Of a stretch of DNA of 38,962 bases, positions 31,679 to 38,962 are shown in pieces. The translations under genes were made by a program, and so were the position numbers. Every line of letters starts with the position of its first letter. Position 1 is the stretch's first letter. The notes beneath the pieces are model-generated. The model did not search any database and had not been told where the DNA came from. It saw only the letters and a program-made list of their open reading frames with translations. Source of the stretch: Myxococcales bacterium (lineage in GTDB: Bacteria; Myxococcota; B64-G9); the NCBI GenBank assembly GCA_012798435.1, contig JAAZNF010000053.1, positions 1-38,962 on the forward strand. Reading direction: 5' to 3'.

Positions 31679-33508
31679 TTGTTCAAGCTCATCATCGAAG
31701 ACGACGAGGGACACACCACGGTCGTTCCGCTGGTGAAGGAAGAGATCACCATCGGGCGCAAGGAAGGCAACACCATCCGCCTGACCGAGCGCAACGTCTC
31801 GCGCCACCACGCCCGCCTGATCCGCTCCAACGGCTCGGTTTTCATCGAGGATCTGGACAGCTACAACGGGGTCAAGGTCAACGGGGATCGTATCGCCGCC
31901 CGCACCACCATCCGGGAAGGCGATCTGGTGGAGATCGGCGACTACCATTTCGCCATCCAGTGGGCCCCCGACACGGACACGCCCCCCGTTCCGGCCACGC
32001 CCGCCGACAAGGAGAAGCCGCCCGCGCCCCCTGCGGCGGCACGTCCGGCTCCGCCGCCGGTCGATGGGGCCACCGCCATCCTGCGCCTGCCGGTGGAGGA
32101 GAAGGCCCCCGTCGCGAGCACCGACGCCGGCCGTGCCCGGCCCATTCCGGACAACGAGGCCGGCCGGCTGGTGGTGGTGAGCACCGAGCTGGCCGGTTCG
32201 AGCTTCGTCCTCAACCGCACCGAGATGACCATCGGCCGCGGTGAGGAGTGCGACATCCAGCTCGTTCACCGTTCCGTCTCCAGCGTGCATGCCAAGATCG
32301 TCTTCGACGGCGGCATCTACCGGGTGATCGACCAGGACTCGGCGAACGGCATCCTGGTCAACGGCGAGGAGTACGCCCGGGTGGACGTCCGCAAGGGAGA
32401 CATCATCGAGCTGGGCCACGTCAAGCTGCGCTACGTGGCTCCCGGGGAGAGCTTCCAGTTCGCTCCGCAGGCGGCCGGCCAGGTCACGCCCGCGGCAGCC
32501 GCCCCCGCGGCGCCGCAGTTCGACGAGTTCGAAAAGCCGAAAAAGAGCAAGCTGCCCTTGTTCCTGGGCCTGGGCGCGGCGGGGGTGGTCGTGATCGGGC
32601 TCGGGTATTATTTCCTCCAGTCGTCAGGCAGAGGCGGTCCGGGCCCGACGCCGCCGGAGGTGAAGGATGCCGGCTCGCTCTCGGTGTCGGCCGATGCGGG
32701 GGCGGAGCCGGGCGCGGACGAGGTGGCGAACCTGTTCCGGCAGGGCCTGGACCTGCGCGCCCAGCGGAACTGGGAGGGGGCGGAGAAGAACTTCTTGGCC
32801 GTGCTCGAAAAGAACGCCGAGCACATGGCGGCGCGCAACAACCTGGAGATGGTCCGCAAGGAGAAGGGCTACCAGCAGATCGTGGAGCGCGCCAAGAAGG
32901 CCATCGCGGAGCGCGACTGGGACGCGGCGTTGGGGTTCCTGACCGAGATCCCCAGTGACAGCGTGTACCGCAAGGACGTGGAGCCGCTGCGGCCCGAGGT
33001 GCAGTCCCAGTACAAGCTGTCCCACCTCAATCAGGCGAAACGCCTACTGGAGCAGAACCAGTTCGCCGAGGCCATCCGGCACGCCGACAGCGTGCTGGCC
33101 GAGGACGAGAAGAACCTGGCCGCCCTCAATCTCAAGCGCGAGGCGGAGACTTTGCTGAAACGCCGCAATGCAAAGCCGCCGGAGCCGCCCAAGGGACTCG
33201 ACAAGCCCAAGCCCCCCGAGCCCCGGGCGGAGGTCAACCGCGAGCAGCTCAAGAACCTCAATCAAGAGGCGTACGCGCTCTCGCAGGCGGGACAGTTCGA
33301 CAAGGCGGCCGAGATCTTCCAGCGCATCCTCAAGATGGACCCCGGCTACTGCAACGCTATCGCCGGTCTGGGCGTCGCGAACGCCAAGATGGGGAACCGC
33401 GACAAGACCATCCAGTACTACCGGATGTTCATCCAGAAGTGTCCCAACGACCGCCGCGCGGCGCAGGCCCGCAACCTGCTCAAACAGTTCGAGGACGAGC
33501 AACCCTAG
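31679..33508 (+). CDS. Double-FHA membrane protein with TPR repeats
   Basis: A 609-residue signalling protein. It has two forkhead-associated domains, which bind phosphothreonine: FHA1 about 15-95 (ITIGRKEGNTIRL, NVSRHHARL, SYNGVKVNG) and FHA2 about 170-255 (MTIGRGEECDIQL, SVSSVHAKI, SANGILVNG). The core residues GR, SxxH and NG are present in both. A Pro/Ala linker precedes FHA2; a membrane segment (about 290-312; LFLGLGAAGVVVIGLGYYFL) is followed by several TPR repeats (about 340-605) in the periplasm. The start chosen is TTG at 31679, five bases after GGAGG, giving FKLIIEDDEG as N-terminus; ATG 31640 and GTG 31661 are in frame but lack such a site. A natural target would be a Ser/Thr kinase such as that at 6000. 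Confidence 0.9.
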   Translation: MFKLIIEDDEGHTTVVPLVKEEITIGRKEGNTIRLTERNVSRHHARLIRSNGSVFIEDLDSYNGVKVNGDRIAARTTIREGDLVEIGDYHFAIQWAPDTDTPPVPATPADKEKPPAPPAAARPAPPPVDGATAILRLPVEEKAPVASTDAGRARPIPDNEAGRLVVVSTELAGSSFVLNRTEMTIGRGEECDIQLVHRSVSSVHAKIVFDGGIYRVIDQDSANGILVNGEEYARVDVRKGDIIELGHVKLRYVAPGESFQFAPQAAGQVTPAAAAPAAPQFDEFEKPKKSKLPLFLGLGAAGVVVIGLGYYFLQSSGRGGPGPTPPEVKDAGSLSVSADAGAEPGADEVANLFRQGLDLRAQRNWEGAEKNFLAVLEKNAEHMAARNNLEMVRKEKGYQQIVERAKKAIAERDWDAALGFLTEIPSDSVYRKDVEPLRPEVQSQYKLSHLNQAKRLLEQNQFAEAIRHADSVLAEDEKNLAALNLKREAETLLKRRNAKPPEPPKGLDKPKPPEPRAEVNREQLKNLNQEAYALSQAGQFDKAAEIFQRILKMDPGYCNAIAGLGVANAKMGNRDKTIQYYRMFIQKCPNDRRAAQARNLLKQFEDEQP

Positions 33509-33627
33509 GCGGATTCGTCGTCGTTTCGTAATGTTCCTGTGATCTGGCAGGGGGGGATGTTGGGCGATCAGGCCGTTCGACGGGGCCTTGCGTCGCGCCA
33601 CCCGGCCTCGTGATTCGCAATTTTTGG

Positions 33628-34971
33628 CTAATCGGCGCCGAAGAACGTCGCCAGCTCCTGGGCGTCGGGAGTGGCGGCGAGCTTGCCGCGGGCGACGCAC
33701 ATCGCGATGGCCGGGCCCAGGATCTGCCCGACGTGCTCGAGGAAGGCGGCGTCGTCCGGGCTCAAGGCCGGCTTGTGGGCCAACAGCTCGCGTACCAGCA
33801 GCGTCCCGGACAGACCCTCCCGAGGAGAGAACGGCACCGCCGCGAGCACCCGGTTGGGAGGCGCACCTTCCGGTTCGGCCGGGAGGTACACCTTGCCTCC
33901 CTCAAGCGCGCGCCGGATGGCGTCGGACAGGGGAACGGGCAGCGGCGCCCCGCGGACCTCGGGGCGGCCGAAGAGCCGCACCAGGCCGCCGTCCGGGCCC
34001 ACCACGGCCACCGTGTACCCGGAGATCCCCACCAGGTCGCGCAGGGCGTCGGAGAGGGCGTCGCCGAGGCCCCTGGCCCCGACGCCATGGCAGAGCGAAT
34101 TCTGCAGGGCCAGCCGGCGGGCCAGCCGCAAGTGGTCGGCGCGCAGCCCGTCGTAGGACGCCCGCAGCTGCTCGTGATCCTGGAGGAGTTGGGCGAGGGG
34201 ATCGATGGTGGGGATGGCCTCGCGCTGGAACTCCCCGGCGTGCAAGCTGACCCGGGCGAAGATCCCGCCGGGTTGGCTCGGCGAGACGCGCACCTGATCC
34301 GCCACCAGAGAGTCGATCAGGCGCCGGCTCTCCTCGTCCATGTGGATGAAGCGCACCCCCACGCCGCCGATCTTCTCCTCGGTCCCCTCGACCCGACGCA
34401 CCACCCGGCCGTAGGCGAGCACGGGCTTCGCCACCGGCTCCGGCAGCGAGAACGACAGGCGCAGGCAGGCGTCCAGGGGAAGCGGCGGATCCATTTCGAT
34501 GAAGATGCCGTTGCGGCTGAGGTTCCGGCTGTACTCGAAGAAGATGCCCTTGAAGTCCTCGAACGAGATCTGCATCGAGGCGTTGATGCGGGGAAAGCGC
34601 CGGCGATCCACCCGGCCCAGCAGCTCCTCGACCTTGTGATCCAGCTCGTCGCTGGCGATGGGCTTGGTGAGGTAATCGTCGCAGCCCGCCTCGATGGCGG
34701 CCCGCACGTCTCGATCTCGGCTGGAACTGGAGATCACGATGAGCGGCCACTCCCGCTCCGGGTCCGCCTTGAGCCGCCGGCACAGCGCAAGCCCCTCCTT
34801 GGCGCCCGAATCGAGATCCAAGAGCACCACGTCCGGGGGGTTCTCCCGCAGGCGGGCGTCGGCCTCGCTGAAGTCGGCCGCCCGCTCCAGCCGCCAACCC
34901 CGCCAGCCGAGCACCATGGCGGCCATGTCGCCAAACGGCCGGACAGCGGAGATGAGCAGCACCCGATCCAT
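33628..34971 (-). CDS. Response regulator with receiver, PilZ and GAF-like domains
   Basis: A 447-residue cytoplasmic protein. Residues about 1-115 form a receiver domain with phospho-acceptor Asp52 (VVLLDLDSG) and conserved Lys103 (LTKPI), but the usual acidic pair of the first strand is absent (MDRVLLISAV), so phosphorylation may be impaired. Residues about 122-235 form a PilZ domain with RRRFPR and NLSRNGIFIE, the two c-di-GMP binding motifs. The C-terminal part (about 265-447) resembles a GAF domain. The ATG at 34971 has GGGAG upstream. The protein would join phospho-relay and c-di-GMP signalling; a GGDEF cyclase lies at 223. The 119-base gap to the FHA gene, convergent, holds no clear terminator. 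Confidence 0.92.
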   Translation of the reverse strand: MDRVLLISAVRPFGDMAAMVLGWRGWRLERAADFSEADARLRENPPDVVLLDLDSGAKEGLALCRRLKADPEREWPLIVISSSSRDRDVRAAIEAGCDDYLTKPIASDELDHKVEELLGRVDRRRFPRINASMQISFEDFKGIFFEYSRNLSRNGIFIEMDPPLPLDACLRLSFSLPEPVAKPVLAYGRVVRRVEGTEEKIGGVGVRFIHMDEESRRLIDSLVADQVRVSPSQPGGIFARVSLHAGEFQREAIPTIDPLAQLLQDHEQLRASYDGLRADHLRLARRLALQNSLCHGVGARGLGDALSDALRDLVGISGYTVAVVGPDGGLVRLFGRPEVRGAPLPVPLSDAIRRALEGGKVYLPAEPEGAPPNRVLAAVPFSPREGLSGTLLVRELLAHKPALSPDDAAFLEHVGQILGPAIAMCVARGKLAATPDAQELATFFGAD

Positions 34972-34987
34972 GATTTCTCCCGGCAAG

Positions 34988-35016
34988 ACCATAGACAGGA
35001 ACCGGTATTTTTGCAA
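34988..35016 (-). promoter_or_regulatory. Candidate promoter of the PilZ response regulator gene
   Basis: On the minus strand TTGCAA (35011-35016), a 17-base spacer and TATGGT (34988-34993) lie 17 bases before the ATG at 34971. Confidence 0.62.
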
Positions 35017-35039
35017 CAATTACACCAGTGGGAACCGGT
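34998..35039. promoter_or_regulatory. Direct repeat GGAACCGGT, candidate operator
   Basis: The 9-mer GGAACCGGT, containing the palindrome ACCGGT, occurs at 34998-35006 and again at 35031-35039. Starts are 33 bases apart, about three helical turns. The first copy lies between the -35 and -10 of the PilZ-gene promoter, the second just upstream of its -35, in the space shared with the divergent gene at 35150. Confidence 0.45.
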
Positions 35040-35066
35040 CCTTCGGGGTCGCGCCGGCGTTTCGGC

Positions 35067-35095
35067 TTGACCAGCGGCAACGGGCGTGGTACACG
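35067..35095 (+). promoter_or_regulatory. Candidate promoter of the receiver-XRE regulator gene
   Basis: TTGACC (35067-35072), a 17-base spacer and TACACG (35090-35095), 54 bases before the ATG at 35150, which has AGGGGAGG as ribosome binding site. Confidence 0.55.
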
Positions 35096-35149
35096 GCGCC
35101 CGTTCCTCGTTTGTCGTTGGGCCGTGACGGCTAGGTCAGGGGAGGGCGT

Positions 35150-35752
35150 ATGAAAAATCGGGTGGTGGAAATCCTGGTCCTGGACGACGATCCGGACACA
35201 TGTGAGGTCCTCAAACATTATCTTTCCAAGGAGGGTTTCAAGGTCGAGGTGGCCAACACCCCTGCCAAGGGGCTGGATCTGCTGGAGAGACAGTCCTTCC
35301 ACATCCTGATCCTCGACCTGCGCATGCCGCAGATGGACGGCATCCAGGTGCTCGAGAAGATCCGCGAGAAGGACCGAGATCTGGCGGTCATCGTGCTCAC
35401 CGGCTACCCCTCGGTCGAGACCGCGGTGGCCTCGCTCAAGGGCGGGGTGGCGGACTACGTGCAGAAACCCATCGACAAGGACCGCCTGGTCGAGGTGGTG
35501 CGCAACGTGGTGCGCCAGAAGGGCCTGATGCAGACGCCCGAGGAGAAGCTGCTCTCGGCGGTGGGGGCCAAGGTGCGCGCCCTGCGCAAGGAGCAGGATC
35601 TCACCCTCAAGCAGGTGGCCCGGCGCACCGGGCTGTCGGTGAGCCTGCTCTCCCAGATCGAGCGGGCCGAGTCGGCGGCCTCGGTGGCATCGCTGTTCAA
35701 GATCGCCTCAGCGCTGAACTCCAGCCTGGAGGATCTCTTCTCCGGCTTCTGA
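35150..35752 (+). CDS. Response regulator with receiver and XRE-type helix-turn-helix
   Basis: A 200-residue regulator. Residues about 7-120 form a complete receiver: acidic residues Asp12-14, phospho-acceptor Asp56 (LILDLRMPQMDG), VLTGY and Lys106 (VQKPI). Residues about 138-197 are an XRE/Cro-type helix-turn-helix (LRKEQDLTLKQVARRTGLSVSLLSQIERAESAASVASLFKIA region), instead of the usual OmpR, NarL or Fis output domain. This output would bind DNA in response to phosphorylation. No histidine kinase is adjacent, so it is an orphan. The start ATG follows AGGGGAGG. It is divergent to the PilZ regulator and could act at the shared intergenic space. Confidence 0.93.
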   Translation: MKNRVVEILVLDDDPDTCEVLKHYLSKEGFKVEVANTPAKGLDLLERQSFHILILDLRMPQMDGIQVLEKIREKDRDLAVIVLTGYPSVETAVASLKGGVADYVQKPIDKDRLVEVVRNVVRQKGLMQTPEEKLLSAVGAKVRALRKEQDLTLKQVARRTGLSVSLLSQIERAESAASVASLFKIASALNSSLEDLFSGF

Positions 35753-35923
35753 GCGAACGCGCCAAGCCCCCCTCCATTCCTCCCCACGGTCCTGGGAAGA
35801 AGGAGCCAGAAGATCTTCTTTCAGAAAGGGGGCAAGCCCCCCTTGAGCCCCCACCCGAAAGAACCTCGGAAAAACCTGCTGGTAAGGCAAACCGCGGAAA
35901 ACGGAAGGGCCTCTTCGATGAAG
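35753..35923. other. Intergenic DNA between the XRE regulator and the structured repeat
   Basis: No gene is seen. It holds GGGGG-CAAG-CCCCC (35828-35841), a short hairpin without a T tract, and the palindrome AGAAGATCTTCT. With the repeat copy 2 and the terminator that follow, it fills the 365-base gap between two convergent genes. Confidence 0.4.
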
Positions 35924-36056
35924 AAGAGCATGCCCGCATGCTCTTCATATCAGCAGATCCAGCCGAAGCCCGATCCCTGTCAATGGCGAGCGGAGCGAGT
36001 CGCGAAGCGACCGTAGGCCATTGACAGCACAGGTCGGGCGAAGGCTATGCGCGGCG
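35924..36056 (+). repeat. Structured intergenic repeat, copy 2
   Basis: Second copy of the element at 7769-7900, in the same orientation. The first hairpin is AAGAGCATGC / GCATGCTCTT (35924-35933, 35936-35945). The large palindrome runs from AGCC at 35961 to GGCT at 36043-36046, with CTGTCAATGGC / GCCATTGACAG and an inner GTCGC / GCGAC stem whose loop is GAA in place of AGG. Differences from copy 1 fall in matching pairs on both sides of the stems. This copy also lies between convergent genes, immediately before the terminator of the minus-strand gene. Confidence 0.82.
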
Positions 36057-36064
36057 CATGTCCG

Positions 36065-36097
36065 AAAAAAAAGCCCCTCCCGCGGGGGAGGGGCTTT
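36065..36097 (-). terminator. Intrinsic terminator of the EGF-like lipoprotein gene
   Basis: GCCCCTCCC (36073-36081) pairs with GGGAGGGGC (36086-36094) around a 4-base loop. On the minus strand the stem is followed by eight T (the A run at 36065-36072), 20 bases after the stop codon of the gene at 36118-38649. Confidence 0.9.
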
Positions 36098-36117
36098 CGC
36101 CTTCGAGTCAGGCTCGC

Positions 36118-38649
36118 TTACGGCCGGCAGGTGTCGGTGTCGGGCTTGCAGTTCCAGACTCCGCCACCGAGGTCGGTGCAGGTGCTGCCGCTCGGGCACT
36201 CGTTTCCGCCCTGGGTGCACACCTTGCCGCAGTACTTCTCGCCGGGGACCGCCACCGACTCGATGCAATTGGCGGTGCCGCAGTCGGCGTTCTGGGCGCA
36301 GATGGAGCACAGGGGGCTATCGGTGTCGGGCTTCACGCAGGCGGTGCCGTACTCGGTCTGGGAGAGCCCGATGTAGACGCACTCCATGGTGTACGCCGCG
36401 CAGTCGGCGTTGGTCTGGCACACCGCCGAGCAATACCCGGCGGTGAGGCACAGGTCGTTCGCGCAGGGAGTGGTCTGGTTGCAGGTCTCACCGGGGTTGG
36501 CGCCGTTCTGAACCGGCGTGGCGCACAGCGCCTCGATGCCGTTCACCGTACCCACGTACACGCATACCTCGGCCGGGTTGTTGTCCGCGCAGGTGGCGTT
36601 GCTGGTGCATGCCTCGGCCGAACCCTCGAACTTGATGCAGCCGCCGGTGGAGAGCGTTTCGCTCAGGCCGATGGCGGCGCAGATCATCCCCGAGGGGCAG
36701 TCGGCGTTCACGTCGCACAGGGTGGAGCAGTAGCCGGCGGTGAGGCACAGGCCGCCAAAGCAAGGAGGCGAGGTGTCGGAGCAGGCGCCACCGGCTGCCA
36801 CGCACTCGGCCGGGACGGCCGGGTCGCAGTTCTGGGAGGTGCAGACCTTCACCACCGCGGTGCCGGTGGGGTTGGTGTAGAAGTCGCACATCTCGCCGGC
36901 CGGGCAGTCGTCGTGCGCGCCGCAAGCGGTGCCGCTGCCGGGGAACCAGCGGCACACCGCGCCGTAGCCGATCTGTGTGCAGTTCTGGTCCAGGCAGAAG
37001 CCGATCTGGGTGCACACCCCGCCGGGGGCGCAGTCCTCGTTGGTGTCGCACATCGAGGTGCAGTGCCCGTCGAAGCACATGCCTTTGCAGGGATCGGGGC
37101 TGGCGTTGTCGTCGCATGCGGCGGCGAAGTCGATGGTGCCGCTGGTGGACTCGCAGGCGCCGATGATGGTGTTGTTGGGGCCCAGCGTGGGCATGCACAC
37201 CTCGCCGCTCTTGCAGTCGGAGTTGCCGGTGCAGCGGCCGGGGATGCAGGCGCCGGTGGTCTGGGTGTCGCTCACCCGCAGCAGCCCGCATAGCATGTTG
37301 CTCGGGCAGTCGGTGTCGTCCTTACACAGCGCGGAGCAGAAGTAGTCGGTGCCCGAGCCGATGCAGAAGTCGCCCCAGCAATCCTTGCCGGTGACCTGGT
37401 AGCAGTCGGAGCCGATCGGCATGCAGGTGGCGGCGTTGGCCGGGTCGCAGTTCTGGTTGATGCACACCTTCTGCACGGTGGAGGAGGCGCCCGGGGGCAG
37501 GTAGTAGGCGCAGTAGGTGCCGGCCGGGCAATCGCCGTTGCCGTCGCAGGCGGTGAGCGGGCCCTCCATCCAGTAGCACATGCCGACCGAAGCTATCGTG
37601 GTGCAGCTGGATTCCATGCAGAAGTTGATGGTGTTGCACACCATGTGTTCCGGGCAGTCGCTGCTCATCTCGCACACCTCGGAGCAGTGGTCGTTGAGGC
37701 AGTAGAAGTCCGAGCAGCGCTCGCTGGCCGGCAGGTTGTTGGCGTTGGCGTCATCGTCGCACACCGCGCCCGGGGCCAGATCGCCCAGCCTGCTGCAGCC
37801 CGGCTCCATCTTCTTGCCGTCCTTGCTGGGGAAGGGCACGCACACTTCCGGCGGCTCGCAGTCGGCCGAGCTCTGGCAGAGGGCCTGGCCAGCCAGGCAG
37901 TAGGTCTCGCCGCCGGAGATGGGCTGGCAGGTGAACGCCTTGTCCGGATCGTTGGGATCGCGGCAGTTGGTGCAGTCCGCGTCCGAGTTGCACTTGGCGG
38001 AGCACACCGCGTTGGGGTCATCGTCGCCCGCGGAGAGGCAGGGGAAGTTCGGGTCGCAGGCCGAGCTCATCTGGCAGGCGCAGGAGGAGCCGCAGGTGCC
38101 GCTCTGGTCGCCGCAAGCGCAGCCCTTGCCGCCCTTGAGACAGATGAAATAGTCGCCGCCGGCGTCCACGCAGCACATGGTCTTGCCGTCGCCGGACTGG
38201 TTGGTGCACTCGCTGTTCGACTTGCAGTCCTTGATGGTGCAGAAGCCGGTCTCCTGGCCCACGTACTTTAGGCAATAGCCGGAGCAGCACTCGGTGGGCT
38301 GGGTGCAGGTCACGCCGAGCTTGAAGCACCCGCCCTCGGGCACGCAGGCCAGCGGGCCCTGGTTGACGAAGGTGGGATCGCAGTTGCACTTGGCATAGCC
38401 GTTCTCCACCACGCAGGTGCCATGACCGCTGCAGGTCTGGCCGGTGCAATCGATGGGGATGGCCTTGCACTCCAGACCGTCGGCGTAAAAACCGCTCTCG
38501 CAGTTGCAGGCCGCCTGGCCGCCGTTGTCCACGCAGGTGCCGTGGCCCGAGCAGGTGATGTCCTTGCAGACGTCTTCCGAGGAGGCGCAGCCGCCGGCGA
38601 GCGCGAGCAACGCCACGCAACACAACCCGAAAAATACGTTCCGACTCAT
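36118..38649 (-). CDS. Large cysteine-rich lipoprotein with EGF-like domains and internal duplication
   Basis: An 843-residue predicted surface lipoprotein. The lipobox LAGGC gives Cys21. Two EGF-like domains follow (about 28-61 and 68-102, each with CSGHGTCV and CNCxxxF), then about 740 residues of disulfide-type modules, with nearly one cysteine per ten residues. A block of about 200 residues is duplicated: 297-499 and 512-709 carry the same order of elements (DCPxxxxC, GFC/NFC, TACxxxxDCPAGxxC, VCxxQNCDP, CxGLCLTAGYCS or CIGSGTDYFCS, DCPSxMxC), and a partial third copy follows at 723-771. The ATG at 38649 has GGAGG upstream. A role in adhesion or matrix is a guess from the domains. Confidence 0.93.
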   Translation of the reverse strand: MSRNVFFGLCCVALLALAGGCASSEDVCKDITCSGHGTCVDNGGQAACNCESGFYADGLECKAIPIDCTGQTCSGHGTCVVENGYAKCNCDPTFVNQGPLACVPEGGCFKLGVTCTQPTECCSGYCLKYVGQETGFCTIKDCKSNSECTNQSGDGKTMCCVDAGGDYFICLKGGKGCACGDQSGTCGSSCACQMSSACDPNFPCLSAGDDDPNAVCSAKCNSDADCTNCRDPNDPDKAFTCQPISGGETYCLAGQALCQSSADCEPPEVCVPFPSKDGKKMEPGCSRLGDLAPGAVCDDDANANNLPASERCSDFYCLNDHCSEVCEMSSDCPEHMVCNTINFCMESSCTTIASVGMCYWMEGPLTACDGNGDCPAGTYCAYYLPPGASSTVQKVCINQNCDPANAATCMPIGSDCYQVTGKDCWGDFCIGSGTDYFCSALCKDDTDCPSNMLCGLLRVSDTQTTGACIPGRCTGNSDCKSGEVCMPTLGPNNTIIGACESTSGTIDFAAACDDNASPDPCKGMCFDGHCTSMCDTNEDCAPGGVCTQIGFCLDQNCTQIGYGAVCRWFPGSGTACGAHDDCPAGEMCDFYTNPTGTAVVKVCTSQNCDPAVPAECVAAGGACSDTSPPCFGGLCLTAGYCSTLCDVNADCPSGMICAAIGLSETLSTGGCIKFEGSAEACTSNATCADNNPAEVCVYVGTVNGIEALCATPVQNGANPGETCNQTTPCANDLCLTAGYCSAVCQTNADCAAYTMECVYIGLSQTEYGTACVKPDTDSPLCSICAQNADCGTANCIESVAVPGEKYCGKVCTQGGNECPSGSTCTDLGGGVWNCKPDTDTCRP

Positions 38650-38718
38650 GAACCTGTCCTCCTGTCTGGGGTGGGTCAATCGACCTCGGTAAAATCGCAT
38701 CCGGCGCGACCGGGGGCC

Positions 38719-38747
38719 ATTCTGCGGGATGAGGCTTTTCCTGTCAA
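38719..38747 (-). promoter_or_regulatory. Candidate promoter of the EGF-like lipoprotein gene
   Basis: On the minus strand a perfect TTGACA (38742-38747), a 17-base spacer and CAGAAT (38719-38724) lie about 70 bases upstream of the ATG at 38649. Confidence 0.6.
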
Positions 38748-38776
38748 CCCCAATCTGCGGCCCATTTTCGGCCGGA

Positions 38777-38806
38777 TTGACAGACCGGGCGCTTTTCGGT
38801 TTTCAT
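38777..38806 (+). promoter_or_regulatory. Candidate promoter of the partial exported protein gene
   Basis: A perfect TTGACA (38777-38782), an 18-base spacer and TTTCAT (38801-38806) end 17 bases before the ATG at 38824. This promoter and the one at 38719-38747 are back to back, 29 bases apart. Confidence 0.55.
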
Positions 38807-38823
38807 CGGTCCGGAGGCTCCCG

Positions 38824-38962
38824 ATGAGACGCTTTGCCGGTGTGCTCTGGCTGCTCGCCCTGGCGGTGCCCGCCGCCGCCCAGGAGGACGAGCCGGTCAC
38901 CGATCCGTTGCAGGATCCCTCGCTGCTCGACTCCCTGCCGGAGCCGGACAGCCCGCTGTACC
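38824..38962 (+). CDS. Partial exported protein
   Basis: The first 46 codons of a gene that runs off the right edge. The ATG is preceded by GGAGG. The N-terminus is a typical Sec signal peptide (MRRFAGVLWLLALAVPAAAQ, probable cleavage after AAA or AAQ), followed by an acidic, Pro/Leu-rich segment. Nothing more can be said of its function from this part. Confidence 0.8.
   Translation, partial: MRRFAGVLWLLALAVPAAAQEDEPVTDPLQDPSLLDSLPEPDSPLY

Noticed and set aside
35826-35844. G-rich/C-rich hairpin after the XRE regulator gene as an intrinsic terminator
   Set aside because: Only about five perfect pairs, a tight loop and no T tract on either strand; noted as a hairpin only.
35945-36310. Minus-strand open frame across the second structured repeat
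   Set aside because: Starts antisense within coding sequence and passes through the terminator and repeat; no ribosome binding site or family.

Overview
The window looks like a chromosomal segment of a high-GC, Gram-negative, developmentally complex bacterium, most likely from the Myxococcota (former Deltaproteobacteria). The basis is inference from content: strong G/C bias at third codon positions, many Sec/lipobox proteins with cysteine-rich DxDC modules and MopE-like DNDCDG motifs, a eukaryote-like Ser/Thr kinase, an FHA-FHA-TPR membrane protein, a PilZ response regulator, and the bacterial occurrence of a complete topoisomerase VI. No tRNA, rRNA, CRISPR array, insertion sequence or phage gene was recognised, and no genus can be named from the sequence alone.

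Layout. 1-1475: a partial membrane-anchored protein and a GAF-GGDEF diguanylate cyclase (minus). 1717-5958: three lipoproteins (plus), two of them large paralogous cysteine-rich proteins, closed by a strong intrinsic terminator. 5965-7715: a membrane Ser/Thr kinase. 7769-7890: first copy of a structured repeat. 7953-9983: glyA and a cysteine-rich lipoprotein (minus). 10069-19671: a tightly packed eight-gene operon of exported proteins (vWA, ASH/PKD-like, cysteine-rich plus PPC-like, TIG-repeat, cysteine-rich, HEAT-repeat) ending in a HAMP-only membrane protein. 19686-24106: a DacZ-like diadenylate cyclase, a secreted EEP-family phosphohydrolase and the PrkA kinase. 24135-25866: two exported proteins of unknown function (minus). 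26097-26756: a short transaldolase/FSA-family aldolase. 26959-29992: top6B-top6A operon (minus). 30011-33508: a PHP-domain lipoprotein, then a double-FHA/TPR protein. 33628-35752: two divergent response regulators. 35753-36117: second copy of the structured repeat and a terminator. 36118-38747: an 843-residue EGF-like/cysteine-rich lipoprotein (minus). 38777-end: start of another exported protein.

Two themes dominate. One is a large outlay on cell-surface lipoproteins built from shared cysteine-rich, PPC, TIG, Kazal and EGF-like modules; the operon at 10215-19671 is the best candidate for an undescribed multi-protein surface assembly. The other is signalling: c-di-GMP (GGDEF, PilZ), c-di-AMP (DacZ), phosphoprotein (STPK, FHA, PrkA) and response-regulator proteins all occur within 39 kb.

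Non-coding signals are unusually legible. Sigma70-like -35/-10 pairs precede most transcription units, and three of them lie 6 or 7 nt from a start codon that lacks a Shine-Dalgarno sequence, predicting leaderless mRNAs. Two copies of an intergenic element share the same hairpins with compensatory base changes, and both lie between convergent genes.
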